Shown: positions 25,769 to 34,425, counted from the stretch's first letter. The stretch is DNA of 64,000 bases from Bradyrhizobium amphicarpaeae (GCF_002266435.3 NZ_CP029426.2:2820001-2884000), one strand, 5' to 3'. Program-made: numbers and translations. Notes: generated from the sequence alone by a model not told the origin.

Positions 25769-26893
25769 ATGACTGACAGCTTCACCATCCGCTCGATCGA
25801 GGCGTTCTGCTATCGCTATCCGCTGGCAACGCCGGTGGTGACGTCGTTCGGCAGGATGCTCAACCGTCCCGCCGTCTTCGTTCGCGTGATCGACGAAGAC
25901 GGCGTCGAAGGATGGGGCGAAGCCTGGTCCAACTTTCCGGCACCGGGCGCGGAGCACCGCGCCCGGCTCGTCAACGACGTGCTCGCGCCCGGCCTTGTCG
26001 GGCGCAAATTCGACGGTCCCGCCCAGGCCTTTGAGGCTCTGACGAGGGGTACCGAAGTGCTGGCGCTGCAATGCGGCGAACCCGGTCCGTTTGCACAGGC
26101 GATCGCGGGCATCGATCTCGCGCTATGGGACCTGTCGGCGCGCCGTCGGCGCTTGCCGCTTTGGCGGCTGCTCGGCGGACACGGCAGCACGATCAAGGTC
26201 TATGCCAGCGGCATCAATCCCGGCGGCGCCAGGCAGACCGCCGAAGCCGCACTCGGGCGAGGTCATCGCGCGTTGAAGCTGAAGGTCGGATTCGGCGCCG
26301 ACATCGACCTTGCCAATCTGGCAGCCCTGCGCGAGGTCGTCGGCGCGGGCATGCTCGCTGCGGACGCCAATCAGGGCTGGTCGGTCGAGCAGGCGCTTCA
26401 GATGCTGCCGCGGCTTGGCGGGTTCGATCTGCGCTGGCTGGAAGAGCCCATCCGCGCCGATCGGCCGCGCGAAGAATGGCAGAGACTGCGCGCAAGCGCG
26501 GACATGCCGATTGCCGCCGGCGAGAACATTTCAAGCGCCGAAGGCTTCAAGCAGGTGCTGACCGAGGACGTGCTCGGCGTGGTTCAGCCGGACATCGCCA
26601 AATGGGGCGGGCTCACGGTCTGTGCCGGGCTGGCGCGTGACATTCTCGATGCGCGCAAGACGTTTTGCCCGCACTATCTCGGCGGCGGCATCGGGCTGCT
26701 TGCCTCGGCTCATCTGCTGGCGGGCATCGGCGGAGATGGCTGGCTGGAGGTCGATGCCAACGACAATCCGCTGCGCGATCTGTTTTGCGGCCCCGTGGCC
26801 GACGTGCGCGAAGGCACGGTCCAACTGAGCGACGACCCCGGGCTCGGAGCAGTGCCGGATCTTTCAGCTGTCGAGCATTGTCGCAGCGTCTGA
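25769..26893 (+). CDS. Enolase-superfamily (mandelate racemase/muconate lactonizing) dehydratase
   Basis: A 374-residue enolase-superfamily enzyme. Visible: the KLKVG active-site lysine pair (near residue 170), metal ligands in ADANQGW, WLEEP and GEN, and the Asp-His dyad in QPDIAKWGG and PHYLGGG, placing it in the mandelate-racemase subgroup of acid-sugar dehydratases or racemases. It ends the sugar operon, 39 bp after the aldolase. Presence of both a kinase/aldolase branch and an acid-sugar enzyme means the pathway cannot be fixed. It converges with the ABC genes on the other strand (25-bp gap). Confidence 0.9.
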   Translation: MTDSFTIRSIEAFCYRYPLATPVVTSFGRMLNRPAVFVRVIDEDGVEGWGEAWSNFPAPGAEHRARLVNDVLAPGLVGRKFDGPAQAFEALTRGTEVLALQCGEPGPFAQAIAGIDLALWDLSARRRRLPLWRLLGGHGSTIKVYASGINPGGARQTAEAALGRGHRALKLKVGFGADIDLANLAALREVVGAGMLAADANQGWSVEQALQMLPRLGGFDLRWLEEPIRADRPREEWQRLRASADMPIAAGENISSAEGFKQVLTEDVLGVVQPDIAKWGGLTVCAGLARDILDARKTFCPHYLGGGIGLLASAHLLAGIGGDGWLEVDANDNPLRDLFCGPVADVREGTVQLSDDPGLGAVPDLSAVEHCRSV

Positions 26894-26918
26894 CCAGTAC
26901 TCGTCGGGAGTCGTTGGC

Positions 26919-27791
26919 CTAAAGCACCTCGGCCAAGGACTGGCCGTGCAGCTCGATGTTCAGTCCCTGCATGCCCATGTCGGTGATCTCGCCGCCCATC
27001 GCCTTCAGGCTCTCCTCGCGGATCAGCGACATCAGCCCGCGGCGCAGCGCCAGGAATTCAGAGGACATCATCATCGACTGCTGCCGCGGCCGTTCCAGCG
27101 GAATCGGAATCTCCGCCTTGATCGAGCCGGGGCGCGCGGTCATGCAGTAGACGCGGTCGGACAGGAAGATCGCCTCGTCGATGTCGTGGGTGACGAACAG
27201 CACCGAGATCTTCAGCCGCTGCCACATGTTGGTGAGGATTTGCTGCATGATGACGCGGGTCTGGGCGTCGAGCGCCCCGAAGGGCTCGTCCAGCAGCAGC
27301 ACCTTCGGCCCCGTCGCGAGCGCGCGGACGATGCCGACGCGCTGCTTCATGCCGCCCGAGAGCTTTTCCGGATAGTGCTTCTCGAAGGCCTCCAGGCCGG
27401 CCAGCCCGAGCAGCGTTCGCGCGGCGCGCTCGCGCTGCGAGCGCGGCATCCCGCGCATCTTCAGGCCGAACTCGACGTTCTCCCGCACCGTCTTCCAGGG
27501 AAACAGCGAATATTGCTGGAACACCATGCCGCGCTCGGCGCTGGGTCCGCTCACACGCTCGCCGTCGACGGTGACGATACCGGTGGTCGGCTTGAGGAAG
27601 CCGGCGACTGCATTGAGCAGCGTGGACTTTCCGCAGCCGGAGGGCCCGACGATCGAGACGAACTCGCCCGGCTTCACGTGGATCTGCGTATCGGTGACGG
27701 CCTGGACCGGTCCCTCGATGCTGTCATAGCTCAGGGAAAAGTTCGTGACCTCGATGTGTCCTTGCGGTGCTTTGGCGGGAATCTCGCTCAT
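26919..27791 (-). CDS. Taurine/nitrate-type ABC transporter ATP-binding protein
   Basis: A 290-residue ATPase of the SsuB/TauB/NrtD group. Walker A GPSGCGKST (near residue 46), signature LSGGMKQR, Walker B LLLDEPFGALD and the H-loop VTHDIDEAI are present. The C-terminal tail of about 40 residues after ERPRQQ resembles NrtD-type extensions. Its ATG overlaps the permease stop (ATGA). It belongs to a three-gene importer whose binding protein has a NosL-like domain. Confidence 0.93.
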   Translation of the reverse strand: MSEIPAKAPQGHIEVTNFSLSYDSIEGPVQAVTDTQIHVKPGEFVSIVGPSGCGKSTLLNAVAGFLKPTTGIVTVDGERVSGPSAERGMVFQQYSLFPWKTVRENVEFGLKMRGMPRSQRERAARTLLGLAGLEAFEKHYPEKLSGGMKQRVGIVRALATGPKVLLLDEPFGALDAQTRVIMQQILTNMWQRLKISVLFVTHDIDEAIFLSDRVYCMTARPGSIKAEIPIPLERPRQQSMMMSSEFLALRRGLMSLIREESLKAMGGEITDMGMQGLNIELHGQSLAEVL

Positions 27792-28684
27792 TTTACTCTC
27801 CACGGCATCACCAATTGTCCGGCGCCTCGGATCAGCAGGCTCGATCCCAGGCCGAGAACGCCGATCGCGATCATGCCGAGCGCGATGTCGGCGTACTGCA
27901 CCAGCGAATAAGCCTCCCAGGTGAAATATCCGATGCCGTATTGCCCGGAGATCATCTCCGCTGCGATCAGCGACACCCATGCGACGCCCATGCCGACGGT
28001 GAGGCCGGTGAAGATGTGCGGCAGCGAAGCCGGAAAATACACCTCCCGGAAGATCGATCGCTCGCGTGCACCGAGGCACTGCGCCGCGCGCACCAGCACG
28101 GGATCGACCAGTGACATGCCGTGGAGCGTGTTGATGAGGATCGGGAAGAACGAGCCGAGGAAGGTGATGAAGACGATGCTCTGCTCGTTGGTCGGCCACA
28201 GCATGATCGCCATCGGCACCCAGGCGATCGCCGGAATCGGCCGCAGCACTTCCGCGACCGGGAAGATGATCTCGTGGATGAGCTTGAAGCGGCCCATGAT
28301 CAGGCCGAGCGGCACGCCGATGATGGCTGCGAGCGAGAAGCCGATGAGGATGCGCCGGCAGCTCAAGACAATATGCAACAGGAATTTGGGGTCGTGGATC
28401 GCCTTGGTGAAGCTGGCATAGACCGCGAGCGGCGAGGGGACGTTGGTGAAGCGCACGAAAAACACGACGCGGTAGGTCGTGAGCAGGTGCCAGACCAGAA
28501 GGAACGCCAGCAGCGAGATGACGCCGATCGCAATTGCGCGCAGGCTGCCGCGGTTCAGCCGGTACCAGCGCAGCGCGAGCGTGCCGAGGGAGGGCGGGGT
28601 GGCGACGGGCTCCGGGCCCGTCGCTGCAATGGCCGTTGCCGGCATGCTGTCCTCGGGCTGTCTGAGGATGGCGGAGCTGCTCAC
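27788..28684 (-). CDS. Taurine/nitrate-type ABC transporter permease
   Basis: A 298-residue permease of the SsuC/TauC/NrtB group, with about six hydrophobic segments and the coupling motif RAAQCLGARERSIFREVYFPA. I chose the GTG at 28684 because GGAGG lies six bases before it and it overlaps the binding-protein stop (GTGA). An internal ATG at 28645 is the alternative (285 residues). The pore partner of the ATPase at 26919-27791. Confidence 0.92.
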   Translation of the reverse strand: MSSSAILRQPEDSMPATAIAATGPEPVATPPSLGTLALRWYRLNRGSLRAIAIGVISLLAFLLVWHLLTTYRVVFFVRFTNVPSPLAVYASFTKAIHDPKFLLHIVLSCRRILIGFSLAAIIGVPLGLIMGRFKLIHEIIFPVAEVLRPIPAIAWVPMAIMLWPTNEQSIVFITFLGSFFPILINTLHGMSLVDPVLVRAAQCLGARERSIFREVYFPASLPHIFTGLTVGMGVAWVSLIAAEMISGQYGIGYFTWEAYSLVQYADIALGMIAIGVLGLGSSLLIRGAGQLVMPWRVK

Positions 28685-30114
28685 GTCTTGCCTCCGCTGA
28701 CCGCCGCCTTCACCGCGTCGTCGAAGCCCAGCACCTTGCCGCCGATCTTGGCGGCATAGGCTTCGGCGTCCTTTTTCAGCAGGAACGGGGCGACGTCGCC
28801 ATCGCCGACCGCGAAGAAGGCCTGGTCGGCGAATAGTTTGATGCCGCGCGTGGTGTCGAAGACGTAGGCGACGTTGATCTTCTTGCCCTTGGTCTTGAAG
28901 TCGGCATAGGCGCCCAACGTACACGCCGCGGATGAAAACGGCATGATGCCGGCGTCATCCACCCAGACCTCGCCGGCCTTGCGCGGATCGGTGATCGGCT
29001 TCTTGCAGAAGGCGTCGTCGCCCGAGATCTCGTAGTTCTTGGTGCTGGCAAGCTGGGCGTCATAGTCGAGCTTCATCTCGGCATAGGCCTTGCGGATGTA
29101 GCTGTCGTCCACCCACTTCTTCGGATCGAACTCCTTCATGCGGCCGAGATTTTGCAGTACCTTGACGTCGGTCGCGGCTGCATCGATCAGCGCCGGCTTG
29201 ATCGTGGGGTCGGTGGTCATGTTGCCGCTGGGGCCGAGGAAGATGTAGACGACTTCCTTGTTGATCCCTGTCCATTCCTGGATCTTTTCGGCCGCCAGCT
29301 TGGGATCGTCGCGCAGCCACTGGTTGGCGGCGATCAGCGCCTTGAAATAAGCCACGACGACCTCGGGATATTTCTCGGCGAAATCGGTGCGGACCACGAT
29401 GCCGTGAAAGGTCGGCAAATTGGTCTCGACACCGTCGAAGATCTTGCGCGCGAAGCCGCGGAACGGCAGCAACTCGGCAAAGGGAACGAAGTCCGCATGC
29501 GCGTCGATCTTCTTCTCCTGGAGGTTGGTCGAGCCGACTTCCGGGCTCTGGCTCACAAGCTGGAAGAAATCTGAATTATAGCCGCGATCCTGCATCGCCT
29601 TCAGCACCATGCCGTGCGCGGCGGAGCCGAACGGCACACTGACGAGCTTGCCCTTGAGATCGGCGAGATCGTAATAGGGCGAATCCTTGTGAACGACGAC
29701 GCCGTTGCCGGAGCCGGACATGCTGTAGGCGGCTATGCCGATCAGCCGGCTCTTGCTCTCGGGATTACTTTCGAAGGTGAAGCCGTTCACGATCAGCGGA
29801 TAGTCACCCATCATGCCAATCTGCAGCTTGTTCGCCATCATCGCGTTGGTGACGGGCGGGCCGGAGGTGAAGTTCTGCCACTCCAGCTCGAACTTGATGT
29901 TGGCGTATTTACCGTCCTTGGGCAGATACTTTTCGAGGAGATGGAGCTGGCGGATGACGACACCGGCGGTCACCGTATTGCTCGTGGTGTCCTGCGTTCC
30001 GATGCCGAGCGTGACGGTTTCCGCCGAGGCCGGCTGCGCGACCAGGAGGGCCAACGACGTCACCGACGTCGCGATCGAGAGCGTGGGAAGATGGCGGACC
30101 ATTCTCATCCTCAT
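28681..30114 (-). CDS. ABC substrate-binding protein with fused NosL-like C-terminal domain
   Basis: A 477-residue periplasmic protein. Residues 1-31 are a Sec signal (QPASA). About 32-350 form an NrtA/SsuA/TauA-type binding fold (LGIGTQDTTSNTVTAG; ADLKGKLVSVPFGSAAHG). The last 110 residues (about 362-477) contain FADQAFFAVGDGDV, KKDAEAYAAKIGGKVLGFDDAV, closely like NosL copper chaperones, plus a Cys in DAFC and another in SAAC. Normal family members are 320-350 residues, so this is a fusion. The ligand is unknown. The neighbouring redox genes suggest it feeds that pathway. Confidence 0.88.
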   Translation of the reverse strand: MRMRMVRHLPTLSIATSVTSLALLVAQPASAETVTLGIGTQDTTSNTVTAGVVIRQLHLLEKYLPKDGKYANIKFELEWQNFTSGPPVTNAMMANKLQIGMMGDYPLIVNGFTFESNPESKSRLIGIAAYSMSGSGNGVVVHKDSPYYDLADLKGKLVSVPFGSAAHGMVLKAMQDRGYNSDFFQLVSQSPEVGSTNLQEKKIDAHADFVPFAELLPFRGFARKIFDGVETNLPTFHGIVVRTDFAEKYPEVVVAYFKALIAANQWLRDDPKLAAEKIQEWTGINKEVVYIFLGPSGNMTTDPTIKPALIDAAATDVKVLQNLGRMKEFDPKKWVDDSYIRKAYAEMKLDYDAQLASTKNYEISGDDAFCKKPITDPRKAGEVWVDDAGIMPFSSAACTLGAYADFKTKGKKINVAYVFDTTRGIKLFADQAFFAVGDGDVAPFLLKKDAEAYAAKIGGKVLGFDDAVKAAVSGGKT

Positions 30115-30189
30115 TCGGTTGGATGTGCTGTGGTTGCCATGATTGGGTGAGGGCCCGGACAGGGCAAATCCGGAATGACCGCTGCAGTC

Positions 30190-30200
30190 GATTAGTTGCC
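30190..30200 (-). promoter_or_regulatory. CAACTARTYG motif, site 1 (ABC operon promoter region)
   Basis: On the minus strand this region reads GGCAACTAATCG (covering 30189-30200), matching CAACTARTYG, the sequence also found at 31631-31640 and 32567-32576. It lies about 75-85 bp before the start of the binding-protein gene. Proposed operator of the Crp/Fnr protein encoded next door. Confidence 0.55.
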
Positions 30201-30283
30201 GGGAAAAGCTGATTGCATACTCCTTGAGCAGTCCTGCACTTTAAAGCCGCTTGCCTGTGCATGGGCAGTGGTCGCAAATTCGA

Positions 30284-31057
30284 TCAATCGGATGCGTGGC
30301 CGCGCATCTCCTCCAGCACGTCTGTCCGGCAGACCACGATCTGCGACCGCTTGGTCAGCACGATTCCCTTTTCCTGCATCCGCTTCAGGCTGATCGTGAC
30401 CCATTGCCTGGTGGCTCCGACCATGTGAGCAATGTCGGCATGGGTGAAAGCGGCCGCGATCACCCTGCCATCGGCGTCCTCGACGCCATAGAGCTCGACG
30501 AGATGCAACAGCAGATGCGCAAGGCGCTGCGTGATCGAGCGCGTTCCAAGCATTTGGGCGAGAGCCGAATAGCATTTGCCCTTGAAGGTCAGGCCTTCGA
30601 TCAGGCCGATCGCGAGGTTCGGAATCTCGACGGCAAGGGACCGCAGTTCCTTGCCGGGAAGGTGCACGACGCTGCAATTGCTGGACGCGACACCGGACCA
30701 TTGATGCACGGTGCCTTCGAACACTTCCGGCCCGCCGACGAAATTGCCGACATGCCAATAGGCCAACGTGATCTCGCGCCCGAGCGGGGAGGTGTAGAAC
30801 ACTCGGATACGGCCGCTCTCGATCAGCCAGATGCCGTCATGCTTGCCGCCCTGGCTGAACAGTGTCTGGCCGCGGTTGAGCACCTTTCGGCGGCCCTGTT
30901 TCAGCACCAGCTCCCGTTCGCGTGGGGTGAGCTTGTCCATCAGCGGCGGGGGCCCGCCGATCCATTGCTGATTCTCTGTGAGCAGCAGCGAGGAACTGCC
31001 TGCAGGCCGGACTGCCGGGGGAACAGCCCCGCGAACCACATTCGCTGCCTGCAACAT
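30284..31057 (-). CDS. Crp/Fnr-family transcriptional regulator
   Basis: A 257-residue regulator with an N-terminal cyclic-nucleotide-binding-like beta-roll (LFSQGGKHDGIWLIESGRIRVF, residues about 64-85) and a C-terminal winged helix (FTHADIAHMVGATRQWVTIS, about 204-223). The FNR N-terminal cysteine cluster is absent, so it is not an Fe-S oxygen sensor of that type. The recognition helix (TRQWVT) differs from the Crp and Fnr consensus. The start at 31057 has GGAGG six bases upstream. It lies inside the ABC/redox cluster, whose three promoter regions share CAACTARTYG. Confidence 0.93.
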   Translation of the reverse strand: MLQAANVVRGAVPPAVRPAGSSSLLLTENQQWIGGPPPLMDKLTPRERELVLKQGRRKVLNRGQTLFSQGGKHDGIWLIESGRIRVFYTSPLGREITLAYWHVGNFVGGPEVFEGTVHQWSGVASSNCSVVHLPGKELRSLAVEIPNLAIGLIEGLTFKGKCYSALAQMLGTRSITQRLAHLLLHLVELYGVEDADGRVIAAAFTHADIAHMVGATRQWVTISLKRMQEKGIVLTKRSQIVVCRTDVLEEMRGHASD

Positions 31058-31140
31058 CGTCAGCCTCCGGAACGTTCAAATCGTTCTAAAGAGGAGCAAT
31101 GTCCGTGCCAGATGGGGTAGGCACCAACACCGGTGTCATC

Positions 31141-31257
31141 GCCCGCCTAGTGCGCAATTGCGCACAGGGGCGGGCGATCCAGTATTCCAGAGGTGCCAAT
31201 GGGATACGGAGAGGCCGCGGTGTACTGGATTCACCGCCTTGGCGGGGAATGACAGCG
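31141..31257. repeat. Palindrome-rich dispersed repeat element
   Basis: Contains the perfect palindrome TGCGCAATTGCGCA (31151-31164), an inverted pair GATCCAGTA (31176-31184) and TACTGGATT (31223-31231), and a hairpin CCGCC-TT-GGCGG (31234-31245). The whole sits in the 222-bp spacer between the Crp/Fnr gene and the DUF971 gene. From memory it resembles a non-coding repeat common in Bradyrhizobium chromosomes. Confidence 0.6.
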
Positions 31258-31279
31258 GTTTTCGTAGGCAGATCGAGGC

Positions 31280-31582
31280 CTACCGGCCCGCCAGGCTCAG
31301 CAGATATGGTTTCGGGTAGATCCCTCGGTTATGTCCATCCGAGAACGAGATGTTCAGCCCATAGCCGAGGTCGCCGATCTCGGTGATCGCGATGCCCGCA
31401 AAGCGTTCGGGAAAGCGGCCGTCGAAGCGGGCGCGGGTGCAGTGAGCGCATTTGCAGGAGAGGCGAAGCTTTTCAGCAGGCACGCTCAGCGCATCATCCT
31501 GTGTGGTGCGAACGAGGAGCGTCGCCAGATCGGCGCTCGCTTCGTAGTCTGTCACGGTCGGTGCTACCAAGGTCATGGTCAT
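31280..31582 (-). CDS. DUF971-domain protein
   Basis: A 100-residue protein with a DUF971 domain, also found as the N-terminal domain of gamma-butyrobetaine hydroxylases and in small proteins tied to Fe-S cluster handling. Core seen: LRLSCKCAHCTRARF (Cys at a CXCXXC cluster near residue 43) and ISFSDGHNRGIYPKPYL, the usual SDGHxxGIY signature. The ATG at 31582 follows GGAGATACGCC. A CAACTAGTTG palindrome lies 48 bp upstream. In this setting it may help supply Fe-S clusters to the ferredoxin encoded at 34426-34659. Confidence 0.87.
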   Translation of the reverse strand: MTMTLVAPTVTDYEASADLATLLVRTTQDDALSVPAEKLRLSCKCAHCTRARFDGRFPERFAGIAITEIGDLGYGLNISFSDGHNRGIYPKPYLLSLAGR

Positions 31583-31629
31583 GGCGTATCTCCGCCCCTC
31601 TTCTACGTCGTCGCAGACGATCGCGAATA

Positions 31630-31641
31630 GCAACTAGTTGC
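31630..31641. promoter_or_regulatory. CAACTARTYG motif, site 2 (perfect palindrome)
   Basis: GCAACTAGTTGC is a perfect 12-bp palindrome placed in the divergent spacer between the DUF971 gene (48 bp away) and the ferredoxin reductase gene (130 bp away). It is the best-formed of three related sites in this cluster. Confidence 0.6.
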
Positions 31642-31770
31642 CAACGCCGGCTGCTTCCCGATCATCGCCCGCGAAATGTGAAACTAATCGACCGGGAATT
31701 TCACTTCGGCGTTGCCGGATTCCTCTCTCTCCGAGACCTTGCGCGCAATCGAGTCATGGAGAGACGACGG

Positions 31771-32544
31771 ATGAGCGCATTTCAGAAGGAGACGGTTCTG
31801 TCGGTCCGGCACTGGACTGAGTCCCTGTTCAGCTTCACCGCGACACGCGATCCCGGCTTCCGTTTCCAGAACGGACAGTTTGCGATGATCGGGCTGGAAG
31901 TCGAGGGCAAGCCGTTGATGCGGGCCTACAGCATGGCCAGCGCCAATCACGAGGAGGCGCTCGAATTCTTCTCGATCAAGGTGCAGGACGGTCCGCTGAC
32001 CTCGCGCCTCCAGAAGATCAGCGAAGGCGACATCATCCTGGTCGGCCGCAAGGCGACGGGGACGTTGATCACCGGCAACCTCATCCCGGGAAAGCGCCTT
32101 CTGTTGCTTTCGACCGGCACGGGCCTCGCGCCGTTTGCCAGCCTGATCAAAGACCCCGACGTCTACGAGAGCTACGAGACCATCGTGCTCGCCCATGGCT
32201 GCCGCCAGGTCTCCGAACTCGCCTATGGCGAGCACGTGGTCGAAGACCTGCGCAATCACGAGTTCTTCGGACCCTTGATCCGCGACAAGCTCGTCTATTA
32301 CCCGACCGTCACCCGCGAGCCGTTCAGGAATCGTGGCCGCATCACCGATCTGATCGCCTCGGGTCAGCTGTTCGACGATATCGGGCAGGGCAGCCTCGAT
32401 CTCGAGACCGACCGCATCATGCTGTGCGGCAGCCCGGCGATGCTCGAGGAACTCCCCGCAATGCTTTCCGCGCGCGGCTTCGTCGAAGGGAACCACAGCC
32501 AGCCCGGCCATTTCGTGATCGAAAAGGCCTTCGTCGAGCGCTGA
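31771..32544 (+). CDS. Ferredoxin-NADP+ reductase (FpR type)
   Basis: A 257-residue flavoprotein moving electrons between NADPH and ferredoxin. FAD-binding motif RAYSMAS (near residue 50), NADP-binding STGTGLAPFASLIKDP (near residue 111), LCGSPAML and a C-terminal VIEKAFVER, close to the FpR tail. The length matches bacterial FpR (about 257). ATG at 31771 has GGAGAG upstream; an ATG five codons earlier is possible. Next to a ferredoxin and an AprA-like flavoprotein it probably supplies or drains their electrons. Confidence 0.92.
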   Translation: MSAFQKETVLSVRHWTESLFSFTATRDPGFRFQNGQFAMIGLEVEGKPLMRAYSMASANHEEALEFFSIKVQDGPLTSRLQKISEGDIILVGRKATGTLITGNLIPGKRLLLLSTGTGLAPFASLIKDPDVYESYETIVLAHGCRQVSELAYGEHVVEDLRNHEFFGPLIRDKLVYYPTVTREPFRNRGRITDLIASGQLFDDIGQGSLDLETDRIMLCGSPAMLEELPAMLSARGFVEGNHSQPGHFVIEKAFVER

Positions 32545-32566
32545 GGCGTAAATCGCGTCCCGGCGA

Positions 32567-32576
32567 CAACTAATTG
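32567..32576 (+). promoter_or_regulatory. CAACTARTYG motif, site 3 (AprA-like operon)
   Basis: The sequence ACAACTAATTGC (32566-32577) lies in the spacer between the ferredoxin reductase stop and the AprA-like gene, about 70 bp ahead of its start. It matches sites 1 and 2 in the same cluster and suggests a separate promoter for the AprA-like/ferredoxin/HEAT unit. Confidence 0.55.
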
Positions 32577-32648
32577 CTATCGCCGAGACGCCCTCTGAAC
32601 AAATCTGATGCAAAGGCGCCGGAGATGCCGGCGAACCAGGAGCAAGCG

Positions 32649-34391
32649 ATGGCACTAGATCAGATCGTCGACGGACTTTCGGAAGTTTCCTGCGATGTGC
32701 TGGTGATCGGTGGCGGCACGGCCGGCCCGATGGCGGCGCTCAAGGCGAAGCTGAAGAACCCGAAGGCGAATGTCGTCCTGCTCGAAAAGGCCAACGTCAA
32801 GCGTTCCGGCGCGATCTCGATGGGCATGGACGGGCTGAACAACGCCGTCATCCCCGGCTATGCGACGCCGGAGCAGTACACCAAGGAAATCACCATCGCC
32901 AATGACGGCATCGTCGACCAGAAGGCGGTCTATAAATACGCGCAGAACTGCTACGGCATCATCGAGGAGCTCGACAGCTTCGGCATCCGCTTCTTGAAGA
33001 ACGAGAATGGCGACTACGCCGTCAAGAAGGTCCATCACATCGGCACCTACGTGCTGCCGATGCCGAACGGCGAGACCGTGAAGAAGGCGCTCTATCGCCA
33101 GTTGCGGCGTGCCCGCATCCTGATTTCCAATCGCTACATGGCGACGCGGCTGCTCAAATCGAGCGACGGCCGCATCGCCGGCGCGATCAGCGTCAACACC
33201 CGCACCGCAGAAATGCTGGTGATCAAGGCCAAGGCCGTGATCCTCTGCATGGGCGCCGCCGGCCGCCTGGGTCTGCCGACCTCCGGCTACATGTTCGGCA
33301 CCTACGAGAACGCCGCCAATTCCGGCGACGGCTATTCGATGGCCTATCACGCCGGCGCCGCGCTTGCGAACCTCGAATGCTACCAGATCAATCCGCTGAT
33401 CAAGGATTACAACGGTCCCGCCTGCGCCTATGTCGCCGGCCCCTTCGGCGCCTTTACCGCCAACAACGAGGGATCTCGCTTCATCGAATGCGACTACTGG
33501 TCCGGACAGATGATGCTCGAATTCTACAACGAGCTGCTGTCGGGCAAGGGGCCGGTGTTCCTCCAGCTCAAGCATCTCCACCCGGACACGATCTCGGAAA
33601 TCGAATCCACGCTGCACAAGGTGGAGCGGCCGACGCGTGGCCTGTTCCAGCAGGGACGCGGGGTCGACTACCGCAACGACTCGATCGAGATGCACATCTC
33701 CGAGATCGGCTTCTGCTCCGGCCACAGTGCTTCCGGCGTGTTCGTCGACGACAACGCCCGCACCACCGTGCCGGGCCTCTATGCCGCCGGCGATATGGCA
33801 AGCGTGCCGCACAACTACATGCTCGGTGCCTTCACCAACGGCGCGGTCGCCGGCATCGACGCGATGGAGTTCGCCGACAGCCACGATTTCGCGGAGTTCG
33901 ATGCGGCCGATGTCGCCAGGGAACGCGACCGCGTGATGGCGCCGACCAGGCGCGAGGACGGCATTCCGCCGAACCAGGTCGAGTACAAGACGCGCCGCCT
34001 CGTCAACGACTATCTCCAGCCGCCGAAGGTCACGCGCAAATATGAGCTCGGCATGCGCCGCCTCGCCGAGACGCGGCAGGACATGCAGGAACACATGATC
34101 GCGCGGAACGCACACGAGCTGCTCCGTGCGCTCGAAGTCCAGTCGATCATGGACTGCGCCGACATGGCGGTACATGCCTCGCTCTATCGCGAAGAGAGCC
34201 GCTGGGGCCTCTATCACTGGCGCACCGATTTCCCGGAGAAGGACAACGAGAACTGGTTCTGCCACACGCTCCTGAGCAAGCAGAATGGCAAGATGACCAG
34301 CGAGAAGCGCGCGGTCGAGCCCTATGTCGTGCCGATCGCCGACGACGAGAAGGACCTCTACGACAAGCAGCGCATCCGCGCGACCGCCTGA
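32649..34391 (+). CDS. AprA-like FAD flavoprotein (APS/fumarate reductase superfamily)
   Basis: A 580-residue flavoprotein of the fumarate reductase/adenylylsulfate reductase alpha-subunit family. FAD site VLVIGGGTAGPMAAL (near residue 18), then KRSGAISMGMDGLNNAV, matching the AprA-style RSGA block. The central NPLIKDYNGPACAYVAGPFG and the C-terminal LYAAGDMASVPHNYMLGAFTNG are very AprA-like. ATP sulfurylase and other assimilatory or dissimilatory sulfate genes are absent, so APS reductase activity is not implied. ATG at 32649 follows AGGAG. It pairs with the small ferredoxin 34 bp downstream. Confidence 0.9.
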   Translation: MALDQIVDGLSEVSCDVLVIGGGTAGPMAALKAKLKNPKANVVLLEKANVKRSGAISMGMDGLNNAVIPGYATPEQYTKEITIANDGIVDQKAVYKYAQNCYGIIEELDSFGIRFLKNENGDYAVKKVHHIGTYVLPMPNGETVKKALYRQLRRARILISNRYMATRLLKSSDGRIAGAISVNTRTAEMLVIKAKAVILCMGAAGRLGLPTSGYMFGTYENAANSGDGYSMAYHAGAALANLECYQINPLIKDYNGPACAYVAGPFGAFTANNEGSRFIECDYWSGQMMLEFYNELLSGKGPVFLQLKHLHPDTISEIESTLHKVERPTRGLFQQGRGVDYRNDSIEMHISEIGFCSGHSASGVFVDDNARTTVPGLYAAGDMASVPHNYMLGAFTNGAVAGIDAMEFADSHDFAEFDAADVARERDRVMAPTRREDGIPPNQVEYKTRRLVNDYLQPPKVTRKYELGMRRLAETRQDMQEHMIARNAHELLRALEVQSIMDCADMAVHASLYREESRWGLYHWRTDFPEKDNENWFCHTLLSKQNGKMTSEKRAVEPYVVPIADDEKDLYDKQRIRATA

Positions 34392-34425
34392 TCCACCGCC
34401 AAATAGAAGCAACAGGAGATCAACG

